DNA of 64,000 nucleotides from Echinarachnius parma (lineage: Eukaryota; Echinodermata; Echinoidea; Clypeasteroida; Echinarachniidae): contig JBAMJV010000877.1 of assembly GCA_037951105.1 (NCBI GenBank), positions 35,001 through 99,000 of the forward strand, written 5' to 3'. The position numbers and the translations under genes are program-made. The notes beneath the pieces are model-generated. The model did not search any database. It was not told the origin of the DNA and was given only the letters and a program-made list of their open reading frames with translations. Numbering within the stretch: the stretch's first letter is position 1; the number at the start of each line of letters is the position of its first letter. Shown one piece after another: positions 34,759-46,071 of the stretch.

Positions 34759-35321
34759 AAGGATAGTTGAGTTTTTGTAAAGAGAGTTCAGCTTTGGTTA
34801 ACCTGAGTGTTATTAACTAAAACCTGCATCATTACATTACAAACTGACAGTTATAACTTACTCCACCATGCTCGAAAGGAATAACACAACACATTACAAA
34901 CGACTAAGTAAAAAGCATGTTCCCATTAAAAAAGAGACGTTAAAACTCAAAAGGACGCTCTTTAAAAACCTATTGGTTTTAAAAGGTCTTTACAAATAAA
35001 ATGTTGTGCATGTCATGATTTGTTGAAATAGTGATTAGATAGAGAGATAATCAACAATTATTTAAAAACATCTTTAATAGTACCTTTTTAAAAAGGAGAA
35101 GCAATTTTTTAAATTTGTTAGCGGCCGGTTCAAAGTTATATTTTGTGTTCCCGAACATTTTTAAAATGTTATGTTAATGGATATCTCAGGCATTTCTGAA
35201 CCAATTTTGATCAAATTAAGTTAATATTCTGTCATTACAATTGTATGCTCTTTCAAATTTGACACTCCGTTTTTTTTATTATCTCACACAAATCTATACC
35301 AAAACTCAACTCAACTAACCT
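34759..35321 (-). mobile_element. 550-bp TTAA MITE nested in the CCCA element
   Basis: TTAA on both sides (34755-34758, 35322-35325). It starts AAGGATAGTTGAGTTTTTGT and ends with ACTCAACT-type sequence then AACCT. 563 bp with the family interior. Confidence 0.87.
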
Positions 35322-35325
35322 TTAA

Positions 35326-35999
35326 TACGAATCCTTGATACCAAAAAACATTTTGTCGGTAACGATTTCTATATAAAAAGCATGAATTTGGTCTAATATA
35401 TTTTCTTTACACCTATATGAAATGCGGCAATATTTGACCTCATTACATTTAACTCTATGTGTAAATCCTCTCTAAAAAGTGCGAAACCGGCTAGAATCAT
35501 CTGCAAACAATCCCAAATGGAAATAATAAAGTAGGTTTGGAAATCGTTTGTATATGAGGAAAAACGCTGGTTCCACTACAGATCATTTTGAAACTACACA
35601 TGTAATCGGTAATCGAGAAGAAAAAAACATCATAAGTTATAGTGATATCGGATAAATACCCCTTGACCACGGGCACCGAGTGGGATGTGTGCAAAGTCTA
35701 TGCGAATTTCATGAAGTTGTAGGGAAAAGTGTTGTTAGTCCTTTGCGAAATCTAAAAAGATTCTGTTTGTAACACTTCCTGCACTTTTGTCACTGATACG
35801 TACACAGTTGATGAATTAAATTGATCAATGCTATAAACTTCGCAGTGGTGTTCATACAATAATAACATAACTTGAACCGTACAAAAAATTGTAGACGTGG
35901 TGTGGTAAAATGTTCGCGTTCTCGTTTGTCCTTAATTAAGCAAGACAATTAATCCAATATTGCTGCGCTCTACCAATTTACCCTGTAGGAGTAGAACGT
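35326..35999. other. CCCA element interior, nothing recognised
   Basis: No coding or repeat signal found. Confidence 0.4.
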
Positions 36000-36125
36000 G
36001 TATGTAATTGTACTTAATTGTATATCGTGTGGATTGATTGTGAGTGTGTCCGATGACCCCCGATGACCAGGGTAATAATATCATTAAATTAGGCGCTATA
36101 TAAATCGAAACATTATTATTATCTT
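36000..36125 (+). mobile_element. Possible SINE/LINE 3' tail
   Basis: It ends GGCGCTATATAAATCG followed by an ATT-repeat tail. This is the general shape of many SINE and L2/CR1 3' ends. No tRNA-related head was found. Confidence 0.4.
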
Positions 36126-36187
36126 ATTTTTATTGTCATTATATAATTTCATCAAACGATTATTTGGCTGCACATTCGTGAATGCTA

Positions 36188-36576
36188 CCCAACTAACAAT
36201 TGAACGTTTTCTGAACGTTCTAAACAGGTTCAAAGTTGGTTATTTGGACGTTATGTGAAAACGTTTTTAAAACGTGTATTTGTGGAAGGTTGAAAACGTT
36301 TTTAGAACGTTCCAAATGGACGTTTTTAAATCGTTGTTTAAACGTTAGAAAAAACAACAAAAAACCTTTCAATGTATTTGATTTGAAGTGCAAGTACCAG
36401 CAGAAAACCTGTCGGACGCTGGAGACGTTTTAAGAACGTTTTTTAAACGTTGATTAAAGACGAAGATCTACTTGACCTAATAAAAAAGTTTTGTAAACGT
36501 TTTGTAAACGTTGATTAAAGACGAAGACCTATGTGACCTAATACAAACGTTTTGTAAATGTTTTGTGTTTGCTGGG
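36188..36576. mobile_element. 389-bp MITE with CCCA ends and AACGTTTT repeats
   Basis: It starts CCCAACTAACAATTGAACGT and ends (reversed) CCCAGCAAACACAAAACATT. TA lies on both sides (36186-36187, 36577-36578). The interior is a series of AACGTTTT and AAACGTT motifs. The open frame inside is repeat sequence. Confidence 0.8.
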
Positions 36577-36779
36577 TAGTGCCCGTAATTAATGTACTCG
36601 GGTGTCTATTCACGAAAGCTTATGCGTATGCACTTATTCGGAATTTGAAAGACCGATTCCAACGATTACACGGCAATGCGTGAATTTGAATGATTTCGAT
36701 TGAAAAAGTGTCAAATTGAGCGGGAAAATGTTATGATTAATAAGAAGTATTCATCATATGTATCATAACTGTTGCTATC

Positions 36780-38075
36780 AGTTCGTCGTTGGCCAAATCT
36801 CATTCAACCAATCAATAACGACACTACGTAGTAGGCGAAACTTTGGCCTAACGCTGGCTTGCCTACCGTCGAAATGTGGTTGTTTGTTAAAGGTTGGTTT
36901 GACGTCAGCTACCAACCAATATCGAACGCCATTCATTAACCCAATTACCAAGTAGGCGAAACGTTGGCTTAACGTTGGCTTGCCTAGTGCCGAAATGTGA
37001 TTGTTTTGTAAAACGTTGGTCTGACGTCAATTAGCCAACCAATTTCCAACGCCACTCATTGACCAAATGTTGTAGTAGGATGAAGCGGTGGCCCAACGTT
37101 GGCTTGCCTACTGTCGACATGTGGTTGTTTGTCAAATGTTGGTTTGACGTCAGCTAGCCAACCAATATCAAACGTCGCTCATTGACCGAATGTTGTAGTA
37201 GGCGAAACGTTGGACTAACGTTGGCTTGCCCACCGTCGAAATGTGGTTTTTTGTTAAAGGTTGGTTAGACGTCAGCTAGCCAACCAATATCCAACGTCGC
37301 TCATTGACCGAATGTTGTAGTAGGCGAAACGTTGGCCTAACGTTGGCTTGCCTCCGTCGTAATGTGGTTGTTTGTCAAACGTTGGTTTGACGTCAGCTAG
37401 CCAACCAATATCGAACGCCATTCATTGACGTAATTACGTAGTAGGCGAAAAACGTTGACTTAACGTTGGCTTGCCTATTGTCGAAATGTGGTTGTATGTC
37501 AAACGTTGGTTTGACGTCAACTAGCCAACCAATATCTAACGCCACTCATTGACCGAATGTTGTAGTCGGCGAAACGTTGGCCCAACGTTGGCTTACATAC
37601 CGTCGTAATGTGGTTGTGTATTAAACGTTGGTCTGACGTTAACAAGCCAACCAATATCCTACGCAAGTCATTGACACAATGTCGTAGTAGGCGAAACGTT
37701 GGTATAACGTTGGCTTGCCTACCGTCGAAATGTGGTTGTTTGCCAAACGTTAGTACGACGTCAGCTAGCCAACCAAGATCCAACGCCGCTCATCGACACA
37801 ATGTCGTAGTAGGCGAAACGTTGGCCCAACGTTTGTTTTTCGACCATAGAAATATGATTGTTCGTCCAACTATCACCCAACGTTGTTTCAACGTACATTT
37901 GCCAATCAGTTTGCCAACAGTCAACAGACAACGTTGGCTTAACGTTGTTTTAACGTCAGCTCGCCGACTGCAAAGATGTGGTTGTAAATTTACCTTAGGC
38001 CAACGTTGGCTTAACGTTGTTTTGCCAACCGCGACGGTGCCGACTATAGACTACGTTGGGCCAACGTAGCATTGT
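36780..38075. repeat. Right-arm array, about nine 121-bp units
   Basis: GTAGTAGGCGAAACGTTGG or close variants recur every 121-123 bp from 36829 to 37806. Units also share CGTTGGCTTGCCTACCGTCG, TGACGTCAGCTAGCCAACCA and CATTGACC. The last 250 bp towards the terminus are diverged. Confidence 0.93.
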
Positions 38076-38085
38076 TATCTGGGTG

Positions 38086-38480
38086 ATAAGTGTACTCACC
38101 TTGCAAGATTGAAGTTGTTATCACCTAGACAGAATGATTTTCGCAGAGGTCGTAATATGGCTCGTAGCATCTCGGAACAATTCGGAGCAACTCGGAGTAA
38201 ACTCGGAACAACTCGGAGCAACTTGGAGTAAACTCGGAGCAACTCGGAGTAAACTCGGAGCAACTCGGAGTAAACTCGGAGCAACTCGGAGTAAAACTCA
38301 GAGCAACTCGGAGTAAACTCGGAGCAACTCGGAGCAACTCGGCACAATTTGGAGCAACTCGGCACAACTCGCAAAGGGGGTCACAATAATTCAAACATAT
38401 GTAATATTGAAACATTGAAATATTGACCCAAAGAAGAATACTAAAATGAATTTCGTTTTTTGTAATAATTTGTAAGGTGG
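38086..38480. repeat. Third 840-bp unit, partial, with intact minisatellite (array 3)
   Basis: Matches 30489-30725 joined to 32430-32583. The minisatellite at 38166-38370 is uninterrupted and is the empty reference for the hAT insertion. The match stops at AAGGTGGT (about 38480), before the zinc-finger ORF. Confidence 0.88.
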
Positions 38481-38523
38481 TCTTCATCAAACTGGTTGAA
38501 AAACACAAACTGACTGTTGCTCA

Positions 38524-38705
38524 ACCTGCACAAATTGGGCTTGGTACGAACAGTCACGTCACGTTCACGTTCACGTCACGTGAAGGTTTTGTACCTTTTG
38601 TGAAACAGGTCACCCAAATCTACCAAGTGTCACGTTCAGGTTCTGTACCTTTTGTGAAACAGGTCACCCAAATCTACGAAGTGTTGGGTTACGTGACCCA
38701 ACAGT
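38524..38705 (+). repeat. Inner inverted repeat, left copy, with a tandem duplicate
   Basis: Complement of 39806-39935. It contains CGTCACGTTCACGTTCACGT, then GTACCTTTTGTGAAACAGGT twice, then a TTGGGTTACGTGACCCAAC palindrome. Confidence 0.83.
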
Positions 38706-38869
38706 TTGTAGATATACTATATGCAATTCATGAAAGCTCACGTAAATTGGCGCTTGCGTAAAACAAATTAATGTAAATTGTCGTTGAGAAGAGACTAATT
38801 CTCGGTAAATTTAATCGTGAACGAACCCGTCCTACCTATACTGTAATATACAATTATAGGCGAACACAG

Positions 38870-39107
38870 GCCTGGGAGCTGGGGGATGGACACCCCCTAC
38901 CCCCATTCCCACCCCCTTACATAATTCAAGAAATGTCTTGGTCTCGGCCTCGAAATTTGTGACCGGTCCTGGTCTCGTCCTCGGCTGCGGTCATTTTCTA
39001 CGGACACCCCTTACCCACACTCCCCCCGCTTACTTCAATTTGTCTGACGAAATATTCCCCCCCCCCCTACACCCACCCCTTGAAAAAATCCTGGGTACGC
39101 CACTGCC
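38870..39107. mobile_element. hAT-like fragment, one end (TGGGTACGCCACTG)
   Basis: It ends CCTGGGTACGCCACTG, the complement of a hAT-style CAGTGGCGTACCC terminus, with CCACCCCC-rich blocks and a GGTCTCGGCCTCG stretch shared with the insertion at 61185. No matching left end or target duplication was found. Confidence 0.5.
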
Positions 39108-39805
39108 TACAAGTAGCTAGTTCGAATGTCAAATAGCCTACATTAATTGATTTATTTAATATTGATTGGTTGGTGTGATTGTTTCATTATAATGATTGAC
39201 TGATTATTTGATTGTTTATTAGATTAAATGACTGACTTATAGATTGACTCGATTCAATAACCATAAATAAACACTATTAATCAAATCATTGTTTTATTAC
39301 TTTTAAACTCATTGATCACTGCTGCCAGTCACTCACTCACTCACTCACTTTCACAGGCACGCACATTCAACGCCGTTAAGGGCCAGTACGCGCAGACGTC
39401 GAGCACGGGAACTTCAGGCGTATGCGAACTGAATTGTCCGCTGCGTGTAGCAATTCAGCTGGAAATCAACATTTGCCAAAATCCACGCACGACACGTCTT
39501 TAGAAATACTCCAATAACAAGACAAATAATGCAAGTGGTATGGTTGTACATTACCTAAATGACAGAACTGCATATTATCGTCTCAGATTACTCTGAATTA
39601 TGCACGTACATATTATAAACATAATGATTGAAAAGATTTGATAAGGGGGTATCGGCATTTTCGTCGACATTTTTAAATCTCTTTGTGCGTGTATGTCTAG
39701 TCTTAGTAACAAGCGTTTGCAATTTAAAAAATCTTGATTAAACGCTCACGTCACGATTTGGTTAACGCGACACTTCGAGTTTTACCGGCATGGAAAACGA
39801 CAAAT
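39108..39805. other. Centre of the large inverted structure, no gene
   Basis: Contains short ATTGATTGAT-like repeats and a (CACT)n run at 39332-39350. Open frames are short and unsupported. Confidence 0.5.
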
Positions 39806-39989
39806 TGTTGGGTCACTTTACCCAACACTTCGTAGATTTGGGTGACCTGTTTCACAAAAGGTACAGAACCGTTCACGTGATGTGAACGTGAACGTGACGT
39901 GACTGTTCGTACCAAGCCCACAAATTGTATGATAAAAGTTATAATCAACCAGACACAATGATTTGCACAGAGGTCGTAATATCAGGAAT

Positions 39990-40175
39990 TGGAGAAACTC
40001 AGACCAACTCGGAGTAAACTCGGAGCAACTCGGAGTAAACTCAGAGCAACTCGGAGTAAACTCGGAGCAACTCGGAGCAACTCGGAGTAAACTCGGAGCA
40101 ACTCGGAGTAAACTCGGAGCAACTCGGAGTAAACTCGAAGCAACTCGGCACAACTCGGAACAACTCGGACAGCTC
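39990..40175 (+). repeat. 21-bp minisatellite, array 4
   Basis: Same unit as the other arrays, inverted relative to array 1. Confidence 0.92.
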
Positions 40176-40631
40176 GAAAAGAGGTCAGAATAATTCAAAC
40201 ATATCTGAAATATTTACCCGAGCTTGGATCGGCTTTACAAAACTACATGAAAATCACTTTACATATAATAAATAAGGATCATTACCCTCAATGTAATTTG
40301 AGACTCGATATTCTCAACAAGGGGAGCAGGACATGTTCAAACATGTTTGCCATTATCGTCGAAGAAGGATACTCGAACTGCATTTCCCACTAATTAACAC
40401 CCCTTTGTTCGTGACGTCGTCATCGGAAGTGACTCACTTCCGACTAATTAACACCTCGCTAATGTGTTACTTCCCCCCTATAACAGTGGGTATATCTTCT
40501 GGCATGTAGCCATACAACTATGGTAGCTTAAAGAGAAAGTTTCCAAAACATCTATTTACCTTTAATTATGTTCTCTTCCAGCACCAGTCAAACATAATTA
40601 CATGCAAATACGACCAACATTGCCCCTTTAA

Positions 40632-41019
40632 AGGGACTTAGTAACATTGTCCAAATCCTCAAAATAAAATTGTAATTCTAGCGGTTCCTTTATACCTTGT
40701 TGTATTCGTATTAACAATAAAATCATGGGACAGCTTTCGGTTTTTCAAATTTCCCTTTCATTACAAAGATATGTATGATTGAAGTATTTAGATAAGAAAA
40801 TCTCCGGGCGAGATTTTCATCCCTGTACAAAGTGATTGCAGTGAGTTGGTGAATATCGCCCAATATCACTTTGCAATTTCGCTCATTACTTGGCCATACA
40901 TTGTCCATTTGACCTGAAATTTTCACACAATACCCTGAGGACATATGAGATAACAACAGTATACATTGCATCAACCATTCATCAGTTTTTGCACATCTCA
41001 ACAAAGTTACTAGATCCCT
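40632..41019. mobile_element. TTAA-type MITE, AGGGACTTAGTAAC family, with empty site
   Basis: TTAA on both sides (40628-40631, 41020-41023). Ends AGGGACTTAGTAAC and GTTACTAGATCCCT are inverted. The empty site is in the left arm at 29512-29515 (ATGCTTAAAGGGG). 388 bp, non-coding. Confidence 0.93.
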
Positions 41020-41965
41020 TTAAGCATCATTTAAAGTCATTCGCTCTACGGGCTAATCCCTTTCATCGCGTACAGCATGGAAGCTGCCAATGATGTTTAT
41101 GAAACTCGGATCGCTTTAAAACGTGACGTCAAACCCGAACTACTCTTTTTGTAGGCTCTCGTTTTGCCTTGTATTTGTGGTTTGTGGTTTGCCTTGAGTT
41201 GAAAAGTCTGAACGTCGTGAAAAATGTAAACATATAAATCACACAATCCGAGCGTCGTTTGACAAGATGTGAACAATCAGTGAATATTTTCAGGCGTTTT
41301 ACTATAACAATGTAGCAAATTCTATAGCGAATTAACACGGACCAAGTTTCATGTGCGTCATCGAATTTGGGGAAAGTCACGGTTTCACATAGCGCCTTTT
41401 GTGTATTCACAGTCTTATTTCACACGGCATATCATGGCGTCTGGAAATTAGGTAACGAGCAACGATCTTGTGTTATTTGAACTAACGACTAAAGAAATCT
41501 TTTCACTCAGAAGAGGAAGTTGAGTATAAAAAATAATACCATAAGTGTGCATGAGGTTGCATGACGCCATAATGGTCGTTATACTTGTTATAAATAAGAT
41601 ATTTCTGATTTTAATTTACTCGTTGAAGCATGATTCCCATACATTTTTGATGGTTTGCAAGATTATTTGTCGTTGTAAAGACAAAAGAAAATAAAGACAA
41701 CGTTGAACCGTGTCTAATTTAGCAGATGATAATCATATTCACATATATGATGCCGTAAGAGTAAATAATTATAAGCTGGCAAATACTACTACTACATCAT
41801 TTCGAATGTGAGGGAACGCTTCACGATGTTCCGGACAAAAAGTCTATATGTTATGTTATATGACTCTCTCTTTGGTTGCGCCTATCAATTCGTAACATCG
41901 TGCACTTGTACGCGCAAACTAAAAAAAGGCTTCCAACATGAAACATAACACATGTAATCGATAGC

Positions 41966-44956
41966 ATCGCTCTCACTTTTGTCATAGGTCTAAACGAAAA
42001 TGATATTGTATCGATATATCGCGGTTCTGAGGGGTGTGACATGTAACTATTTCGTGTTAAATACAGCCTGTATTAAATTCAAATCACGTGCCTGTGTTTA
42101 GACATTCAGTGATTCGTATTTGACTAGGCCATATAACTTATACAGCATTGTAAAAAACATTGAACCATGCACTATTTACTATTGTTTTAGAACCGTTATT
42201 CTATTCTGTCCATATTATAATACTTTATAGAAAAAATTGTTAATGAACTTTCAAAAGGGGTATATTCATTTTTATTTTGAATACCTACCACATATTTGTT
42301 GCCTTCAATTTGATTTTAAAAAATAAAGGTATGGGTTATGGGTGTGGGTTCTCCATTCTTTACATGAACATAAAAGCATAAGTTGTATACACATTTGCTA
42401 ATAATGTGTTGATTATTATGCCTGTACGTTGTTATACATATATATATAGGTCTCTCCAGTTCTAAGTGTTAGTAACTTGTATTTGCACATTAATTATTGA
42501 TGAGAGTTGTCAATTGAAATTTAGCTTTGTTGGACTGGCAGTGCTTTAGCAGTATACCAGGATGTAGGCCGTCTGCACCCCGTCTTACCACTTCTTACTT
42601 CTCTGATAATATAAGGGCAATTGACGGTCACTTGTCAACTCTTATTCAGATCTAATGTACTCATAAACAAGCCCCGCACAAAAACTGGAAAGCATTTTAT
42701 ATAATATGAGCACTACTAGCCTACAGAAAGAAAAAATCCACAAATGATCCACTATGCATTGGGAACGTGTGAATCAAACCCATACATTTTTATTGTCAAA
42801 ATCCACGCAAATATTCATGAAATGAAAGACCGAAAATCTGTGGTAGAAATCCCTAACCTATTGACTTTAACTACCTTTGAAATGTTATGAACTCATGTTT
42901 CTTTGAAATATATGAAAAGTGACAAAATAGATGTGTTTGTTCCAATCATTTTTATCCCAAGGCTGTACGTATAAATGTGTGAATTTGTAACATCCTTTTA
43001 GCCTATATAGCCTACTAGAACCAGGAGGTCCCGGAGGGTATTTCACAAAGACATTTGTCATTATGACAAATTTGTCATGATGACAAATTTGTCTTAATGA
43101 CATATATTTCTTTGTGAAACACCCTCCTGGTGTGTGTTCTACGGGCATTGTTACATCTAGTAGGGCATACAGGTATGCGTATCAAGAAGACGTACATGCA
43201 TCTTTTAACAAGCCAGCTTATCAAATTTAATAGCACCAGGCTTCTGTTTTATCCAATCTATAATTAATCATTCGTTCGTAAACAACAAATTGAATAATGT
43301 ATTACGCTCCTCTTGGATCATTGTGACGTACAATGTTATTGATATACTATGCCAAAAGGGGTGTTTCACAAAGATTAAAAGTTGAACTTAACTCTTAGCT
43401 GGACCTAACTATTATGGAAATCCGTTGGTTTCTTTGTAAAATTGTTGGAACAGTCCTTTTAAAAGGCATACATTTCTAGTGAAATCAGTTATAGGAGCCA
43501 CAAAGTTATTGATATGAAGTTCAAATAATTGTATTGTTTTGCTCTTGAATATATATCATTCCAACTTTCCAAGGCTACAAATGGCTTTCCATACATTAAG
43601 TTCAACTTAGAATCTGTTTGAAAGGCCCCTTGTATAGAACAAACACAGTGAGGCAGAATGAAATGAAATGAAATGAAATAAACGGCGGGGTTGACTTTAA
43701 CCGATATATACTTTATATGACTACAATAAAAGTCCGCACCGTGGGAGTAATAATGAAACAATTGTTAGGGATATCCCCATTTCGTGTATAATAACGTGCG
43801 CAGGCTCAGGGGTTATTGTTTTGTTATAATCCAGAGAGTCATAAATAATTATTATTGTTGTCGAACCTAGTCTTTCATCAAGACTCTCGCGCTATATGCA
43901 CAATTACGTGAGCAGAGCGAGCACCGTGACCAAAGCGAACAGCCCGATCGAGCACTATTTTCAGTTAGTCCCGCTCGCTGACCCTGTGCCGTATATAGCT
44001 CTGTCACAGCTTGGTAGCTCGCGAAGAGAATCTCCAAGCCATAATAAGCCGTGACTAAAGGCTACGTCGAACTTGTCTTAACGCGTTATAGGAAAGATCT
44101 GTCTATAGCAGACAGCCTGCCTTTACATAATGTTTATTAATGTATTTTCTCATTTTATCTGACCAGTGGATAATTTTGCGTGACTACCACTGGCAGGATG
44201 GGTGGTGGTATGTGGTTTATATGTAAACGTTATGTTATATGTGTTTGCTCTGGTCAAATCATGATTTTAGAAAAACCATTCAATACAAATAAATAATTTG
44301 AAACCTTTAACTTTTCCCATATTTGATTGCTCGGGAACGCGTTAAGATGACGCCCCGCCGCTGGATGACCTTTTTCTTTCGAGTCTTGCGCATCTTTTAA
44401 TGTTTTTTTTTGTGGAAAATCGGACCTTCCATTACGTAGTCAGGTGACCATTTGTTTTTGCATGTTAGCCCGAAAATCGCTAATTTGTGTGATTTGTACA
44501 AAACATATGGCACCATGTTTCATACAAAGAGATATATCTTTGGCTACTTGCTCTTGTTTACAGTTCAGGTAAATTTGTTAAAGGGGTCAAAATAGTTGAA
44601 TTATACTTAGAAATAAAAAAAAAAACAATACAATTACAAAATTAAACAAAGAAATACAAATCCATTATCAAAACAATAGAAAACATAAGGAATATCCTGG
44701 CTATGCAAGTTTATTTTGTATTATTCATTCCAGATGGTCTAAAGGATTATGTAGTAAAAACCAATGTTTAATTAAAAAGAATATAATGATTTTAAACACT
44801 CCTAGTTAAGACGCGTCCAATTTTCGCAGCGATCGGCCTTTTCACGGCCGATATCTTAGCTAAAGAAATCTAGCCCGGCTTTCAGTACATCTAGCCTTGG
44901 CTGTAGAAAGACTAGCCCGGTTTTTCACGGTAAATGATTCTAAAGGAAGCCCTCTT
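41966..44956. repeat. Segmental duplication, copy 1
   Basis: Co-linear with 59126-62363, and the preceding 41030-41570 with 58510-59110. Both copies carry the same small frames and the same ends. Copy 1 lacks the insertion found at 61185. No coding gene is recognised; the 90-codon frame at 43489 is present in both but shows no family resemblance. Confidence 0.9.
43033..43128. mobile_element. Palindromic 95-bp MITE, GGAGGGTATTTCACAAAG ends
   Basis: The ends GGAGGGTATTTCACAAAG and CTTTGTGAAACACCCTCC are inverted. The interior is TTTGTCATTATGACAAA repeated, so the whole element is nearly self-complementary. The sister site at about 54110-54125 is contiguous without it. Confidence 0.75.
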
Positions 44957-45400
44957 CCTATATATATGACTTTAACTTGACTTGGATTTTTTGAGGCATC
45001 GCATTTCCGATGTGACAGTTAACAAAATGCTTGTGTTTCGGATGTGACACTCTTGTTAACAATTCTTCATATAAAGAGAAAAGAGGTATTCAAATAAATG
45101 TTACTATTTTTATTTCAAACCATGACACAGGTAACAGCAACAATCCTGATGATGTACATGAGTTCTTTTTTAACAGCAAGCAAAGAAACTTTTACGTGAA
45201 TGTTGATTCTGCATGTCTACTATATTTCCTTGGAAATTTTCACCTGCAAACAGACAAACTTAGAAACAAACTCCTTTTAATATTTGGTGTACATTTTGAG
45301 ATAAAAAAGCAAAAATAAGAAGGAATTTGATACTTCACTACCAGTTCCCTATTGTGTTTTCAATGGCTACGCGCGAAAACAACAAGAAGTTTACTTACTC
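44957..45400. other. No recognised gene
   Basis: A 95-codon open frame (45031-45318) has no family resemblance and unremarkable composition. Confidence 0.45.
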
Positions 45401-45439
45401 AACGCTAGGGGGCGCCCTTCCCCATGTACGAAATTCAGC

Positions 45440-45960
45440 GTTATGCGGCGTTCCCACTGTCGTGCGACCCGTTACGAACGCCACGATTGGCCATTTGTAG
45501 CTGATCGTGGAACTTCTCTGAAATTTCAGGTTTAGATACGAGGTGATGCGAGTCGATACGTTCTGGTGCGATCTGGTGCGCTTGGATGCGATATGGTCTC
45601 GATTGGTCAATTTCAGGTGCCACGATCTGGTCTCCCGTTCAGATACGATCATATACGTTCCGATAGGATTGTCCCGATTGAGTCCACGATTGGGTCTCGA
45701 TGTGACACGATCATCACGATCGGGGTCCCCGATTTGGGACGATCGGGTACGTGCAGATACGTTCGGATACCTTCCGATACGTTCATCACGAAACGATGCG
45801 CTCTGTTGCGATATGATACGATTGTGGTCGCGATGTCTTTCACGATGAGGATCGAGAGTGATTACGATTTGAGCTACGATTGGACTCCGACGGATATATA
45901 TATACAGCCCGACTGACCATGGACTTAATTGTTTCTTGAACAATTCTACAGAGTGAATAC
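45440..45960. repeat. GATACG / CGATTG-rich cryptic repeat tract
   Basis: Dense, irregular repetition of short motifs (GATACG, ACGATC, CGATTGG) over about 500 bp, not a fixed-period tandem. It keeps a 206-codon frame open on the minus strand by avoiding some stop words. It adjoins the hairpin and Harbinger relic and may be part of that element's non-coding end. Confidence 0.5.
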
Positions 45961-45981
45961 TATAACCCACAGTTATTGATG

Positions 45982-46071
45982 ATGGCAGAAGTTGAGGATG
46001 ATGACAACGTGACATTTGCAGTATAGTAATACTGCAAATGTCACGTTGTCATCATCCTCAACTTCTGCCAT
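45982..46071. repeat. Perfect 43-bp inverted repeat with 4-nt loop
   Basis: 45982-46024 is exactly complementary to 46029-46071, spacer AGTA. The left arm reads ATG GCA GAA GTT GAG GAT GAT GAC, an acidic protein start, and the right arm is its complement. It lies directly before the Harbinger relic. Confidence 0.93.

Larger units (their letters stand above)
33034..38083. mobile_element. 5.05 kb element with CCCA termini and array arms
   Basis: The ends CCCATATAACAATGATACGT and (reverse) CCCAGATAACAATGCTACGT are inverted. TG flanks both sides (33032-33033, 38084-38085). The flanks (ACACGACTG, then TAAGTGTACTC) are adjacent, with one base change, at 30482-30500, giving a relative of the empty site. 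The arms are tandem arrays dense in the palindrome CCAACGTTGG: 197-bp units on the left, about 121-bp on the right. The core holds a nested MITE (34759), a 389-bp CCCA element (36188) and a SINE-like tail, but no transposase. Superfamily unresolved. Confidence 0.8.
39919..41833 (-). repeat. Long inverted repeat, right arm
   Basis: Reverse complement of 28698-30225 with one 388-bp MITE inserted. In order from inside: 21-bp minisatellite (39990-40175), unit A (40200-40480), and the unit ending GGAACGCTTCACGATGTTCC. Confidence 0.92.

Noticed and set aside
36829-37830. Regularly spaced repeats that could be mistaken for a CRISPR array
   Set aside because: The unit is 121 bp with no unique spacers, in an animal genome and inside a transposable element.
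45395-46015. 206-codon ORF on the minus strand
   Set aside because: Low-complexity reading of the GATACG-rich tract and the hairpin; no family resemblance.
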